A stretch of 49,795 bases of DNA. It comes from Oscillospiraceae bacterium. GTDB lineage: Bacteria > Bacillota > Clostridia > Oscillospirales > CAG-272. The DNA lies in assembly GCA_015064695.1 (NCBI GenBank), contig SVRS01000012.1:1-49795 (forward strand), in the 5' to 3' direction. The position numbers and the translations under genes are program-made. Shown piece after piece: positions 47,924-49,795 of this stretch. The notes beneath the pieces were generated by a model. The model saw only the letters and a program-made list of their open reading frames with translations. It searched no databases and was not told the DNA's origin. Every line of letters starts with the position of its first letter. The stretch's first letter is position 1.

Positions 47924-48907
47924 TTATTTCTTGCGCTTTTTCTTGTTCATCTTTTCTTTTGTCTTGGTTATATGGTCCTCCCAAAAATCTGCCCGCTCGA
48001 TATAGATTTCACACAGCTTCTCGTAGGACAGCATACGGTTGAAACGGCCGCTGCCATATTTGGATGGGACAGGTGGCTGTACTATGCCCATATAAACTCC
48101 AAGAATAGAAACCACGACCCAATTGGGGAAATAGAACAAAATGAGGAGAGAGACAAAAAAAGATGCATAATAACATGAGAGTATCATGTAGGATAGCCAT
48201 TTCTTTGGCAGGACCTTGCTCCAAAACCGATACCGTACGTCATAGGTGTCAAATATGGGATCACGAGCTATACCCAAGATCAGCCAGATGATCACGAAAA
48301 CAGCAAAATGAGCAACCGAAGCACCGGGCGCATTGCGAAGCAATACTACGTAAACAGGACACAAAAGCAGTATGGCCGCCATAATCAATGCGACGGGCAA
48401 CAAGGACGTTGCACCCAAAATTTTGACGTCAAGCTCTTTTTGGTCTTTCTTGATGCGCGATACCATATGCAAAGGCGCGTTGGGGAGAACAACATGCTTG
48501 CCGCCTTTTGTGTAAATAATTGCTCTGAATGCTTTTCCTGTATCGCTTGCGTATCTTGGCTTTGAATCTATGACATATTCAATTTTTTCGATGGTTTCCC
48601 AGCGAAGCTTTCCTTTATGTGAGTAATATATTCCGTCTTCATTAAGAACGCAAATAATTCTTCCAAAACAGTGTTTGCTTAAGGCGCGTAGAACAAGTAG
48701 CGGTAATGAAAAGAATAAGCAAACCCATATGGATGTCCAAAGCGTGGCCGGCCACTCGTAAGAATCAAGCTTTCCCATGCATAACGAAATCGTAAAGATC
48801 GCATAGGGGATGGCAAGCATCAATGAATACAGAACAATAAGAGGAATATTAAAATACTGTCGGCGTATCTTTTTTCCTTCAATATGCTTTAAATGATTTT
48901 CTCCCAC
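47924..48907 (-). CDS. Hypothetical multi-pass membrane protein
   Basis: A 327-residue protein with about six membrane helices: two near the N-terminus (about residues 20-75), two in the middle (165-215) and two later (235-275). Between the first two pairs is a soluble segment with a PH-like strand pattern (IICVLNEDGIYYSHKGKLRWETIEKIEY in style: LNEDGIYYSHKGKLRW). That combination resembles bacterial proteins of unknown role with a membrane-anchored PH-like domain. The C-terminus is very basic. Base composition is clearly AT-richer than the genes before it, which suggests acquisition by transfer. Its start overlaps the end of the four-helix-bundle gene by 19 bp. Confidence 0.72.
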   Translation of the reverse strand: MGENHLKHIEGKKIRRQYFNIPLIVLYSLMLAIPYAIFTISLCMGKLDSYEWPATLWTSIWVCLFFSLPLLVLRALSKHCFGRIICVLNEDGIYYSHKGKLRWETIEKIEYVIDSKPRYASDTGKAFRAIIYTKGGKHVVLPNAPLHMVSRIKKDQKELDVKILGATSLLPVALIMAAILLLCPVYVVLLRNAPGASVAHFAVFVIIWLILGIARDPIFDTYDVRYRFWSKVLPKKWLSYMILSCYYASFFVSLLILFYFPNWVVVSILGVYMGIVQPPVPSKYGSGRFNRMLSYEKLCEIYIERADFWEDHITKTKEKMNKKKRKK

Positions 48908-49215
48908 GAGTTCACCGCTTTTCTTGCTTTCATTTGTTTTTTATAGGCTTCTTCATCCATGCCGTTTGCGTTGAATAGCAACTGTAACCAACCTTCAGCT
49001 TCGCTACATTCTTGGAGCGCGATTTCAAATTTGGATATAAAATCTTTTGTTCCTTGTGCATACGGCGCTTCGTGAATGTTTGCGTCAATGGAGGTACCGC
49101 TTCTGCCGATTTGGTTGGATAGAATCGTTTCGTGATTGGCTTTTAGAAACTTAACGAGGTTTATCATATCAACGGAGAAGTCCATTGAAGGTTCGACGAG
49201 CTTGTTTTCTTTCAT
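48889..49215 (-). CDS. Four-helix-bundle protein (S23/IVP-like)
   Basis: A 108-residue helical protein. The pattern FSVDMINLVKFLKANHETILSNQIGRSGTSIDANIHEA (in parts: NQIGRSGTSIDANIHEA) with SKFEIALQECSEAEGWL identifies the four-helix-bundle family first seen in 23S rRNA intervening sequences; it is structurally like the Avd accessory protein of diversity-generating retroelements and forms pentamers that can bind nucleic acid. AAAGGAGGTGC is an ideal ribosome binding site. The consensus promoter at 49237-49265 lies directly against a tandem hairpin array. No reverse transcriptase is in the window, so its partner is unknown. Confidence 0.9.
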   Translation of the reverse strand: MKENKLVEPSMDFSVDMINLVKFLKANHETILSNQIGRSGTSIDANIHEAPYAQGTKDFISKFEIALQECSEAEGWLQLLFNANGMDEEAYKKQMKARKAVNSWEKII

Positions 49216-49236
49216 AGTCGCACCTCCTTTTTCGTT

Positions 49237-49265
49237 ATTATATCATAAAATCGGTTGTTTGTCAA
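49237..49265 (-). promoter_or_regulatory. Consensus promoter of the four-helix-bundle gene
   Basis: On the minus strand TTGACA (49260-49265) and TATAAT (49237-49242) have a 17-bp spacer. The upstream edge of the -35 touches the first unit of the hairpin array. Confidence 0.88.
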
Positions 49266-49436
49266 ATGATGCATCGCCTGCGGCGATATGATATTTTTCG
49301 CTTCGCTCAAAATGATGTTGCTCCCGTTGGTCGCAATGATGCGATGTTTGCCATCATGTGCCGTCAGGCACACATCATTCGCGCAGCGAATATCATTGGC
49401 GTAGCCAACATCATTTGCCGAAGGCAAACATCATTC
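49266..49436. repeat. Tandem array of small hairpins joined by ATGATG linkers
   Basis: About 171 bp made of about eight units of 18-25 bp. Read on the minus strand, each has ATGATG or ATGATA followed by a 4-6-bp stem and a 3-4-base loop: TTTGCC-TTC-GGCAAA, TTGGC-TAC-GCCAA, TTCGC-TGC-GCGAA, GTGCC-TGAC-GGCAC, two degenerate units, and ATCGCC-GCA-GGCGAT. Stem sequences differ while the linker is constant. It lies between a terminator and the four-helix-bundle promoter. It is not a CRISPR: the variable part is palindromic, and units are too short. Confidence 0.8.
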
Positions 49437-49478
49437 AAAAAACGCACCTTTGTCTTGGGAGACAAAAGTGCGTTTTTT
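49437..49478. terminator. Bidirectional terminator next to the hairpin array
   Basis: AAAAAACGCAC pairs with GTGCGTTTTTT, with an inner stem (CTTTGTC / GACAAAA) making a long hairpin. It marks the right edge of the array and may insulate it. Confidence 0.85.
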
Positions 49479-49575
49479 GTTGGCTAAGAGCGACTAAAAG
49501 GTGCGTAAATGTAGGTAAGAACAGTAAAAAGGTGTGTGATTTTGATCTATTAACTACTCGACAAATTGGAATTTG

Positions 49576-49794
49576 TTATACTACCGTAAATTCTGTCCAC
49601 TCTATTTTGTTATACTGCATGACATCCACAGATTTCTTCATGCCTAGCTTTTCGTAGAATGGAATTGTATTTTCGTTGGCTATCAAATAAACCGCAATAT
49701 CTTTTTCGCCGCCCGCAATTTCATGGGCTGTTTTCATTAGCTGTCTGCCGATACCCTGTCCCGTGTAGGTTCTGTCAACTCCCAAATCTGTTAC
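49576..49794 (-). CDS. GNAT family N-acetyltransferase, C-terminal part
   Basis: Partial gene running off the right edge; 72 residues plus stop are visible. The acetyl-CoA-binding motif A is seen as VDRTYTGQGIGRQLMKTAHE (the Q/RxxGxG/A pattern TGQGIG), followed by the motif B stretch LIANENTIPFYEKLGMKKS with the conserved Asn and Tyr. The substrate cannot be told. It shares strand and AT-rich composition with the preceding genes, but 97 bp and a terminator separate it from the hairpin array. The N-terminal half lies outside the window. Confidence 0.85.
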   Translation of the reverse strand, partial: VTDLGVDRTYTGQGIGRQLMKTAHEIAGGEKDIAVYLIANENTIPFYEKLGMKKSVDVMQYNKIEWTEFTVV

Positions 49795-49795
49795 A

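Noticed and set aside
48889..49215. Accessory gene of a diversity-generating retroelement
   Set aside because: The fold fits Avd, but no reverse transcriptase or template/variable repeat pair exists in the window, so only the family name is given.
49266..49436. Possible CRISPR array
   Set aside because: Units are 18-25 bp, the constant part is only about 6 bp, and the variable part is palindromic. No cas genes are present.

Overview
The window comes from a spore-forming, Gram-positive member of the Clostridia (Bacillota), probably an uncultured gut or rumen relative of the Oscillospiraceae/Christensenellaceae. The reasons are a complete spoIIAA-spoIIAB-sigF operon, strong AAAGGAGG-type ribosome binding sites, near-consensus sigma-A promoters (TTGACA-17-TATAAT), many lipoprotein signal peptides, a ThiI without rhodanese domain, and GC-rich codon use throughout except the last ~2 kb. 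I saw no tRNA, rRNA or CRISPR. The placement is inferred from gene content; no 16S is present.

Layout. 1-4.9 kb: end of a GH63/trehalase-like glycosidase, a DUF2500 protein, recG, a DegV protein and a TraX-like membrane protein. 5.0-9.5 kb (minus strand): a YmdB-type phosphodiesterase, a membrane protein, a CDF metal exporter and a YifB/ComM ATPase. 9.8-14.3 kb: a BspA-type leucine-rich-repeat lipoprotein, then an overlapping operon of a zinc-ribbon DEDDh exonuclease, a DUF2007 protein, thiI and a phosphoribosyltransferase. 14.4-19.0 kb: aspS, an isoprenylcysteine-methyltransferase-like protein, a NifS-type cysteine desulfurase with an extra four-cysteine insert, and TatD. 19.07-19.46 kb: a compact type I toxin-antitoxin locus built like the plasmid par/fst system (32-aa membrane toxin, convergent antisense RNA, shared hairpin, direct repeats). 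19.75-23.9 kb: an EF-G-like GTPase lacking the switch II histidine, and the spoIIA operon. 23.9-25.2 kb (minus): an ECF transporter S component and a DUF4430 lipoprotein behind a cobalamin riboswitch, hence a probable corrinoid uptake pair. 25.4-26.9 kb: three small proteins, one of the UPF0316 family.

26.9-37.1 kb is a carbohydrate locus. Three paralogous solute-binding lipoproteins on the minus strand, each with its own promoter and no permease or ATPase nearby, lie divergent from an operon of two paralogous GH63-like glycosidases, a uroporphyrinogen-decarboxylase-family protein and a GH43/GH130-like beta-propeller. 37.7-44.8 kb is a MoxR / DUF58 / transglutaminase operon. 45.1-47.1 kb holds a DUF89 protein and ispE. 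The last 2 kb is visibly AT-richer: two hypothetical membrane proteins, a four-helix-bundle (S23/IVP-like) protein with a tandem hairpin array abutting its promoter, and the end of a GNAT acetyltransferase.

The most notable non-coding content is a MITE-like element of 161-192 bp, present in four nearly identical copies (28510, 36012, 37446, 44823) plus a shrunken fifth (21882). It has ~30-bp terminal inverted repeats and a 4-bp target duplication at all four full copies. Two copies sit exactly at a stop codon and two lie just downstream of a sigma-A promoter. The best candidates for something undescribed are the type I toxin-antitoxin locus, this MITE family, and the hairpin array with its four-helix-bundle gene.
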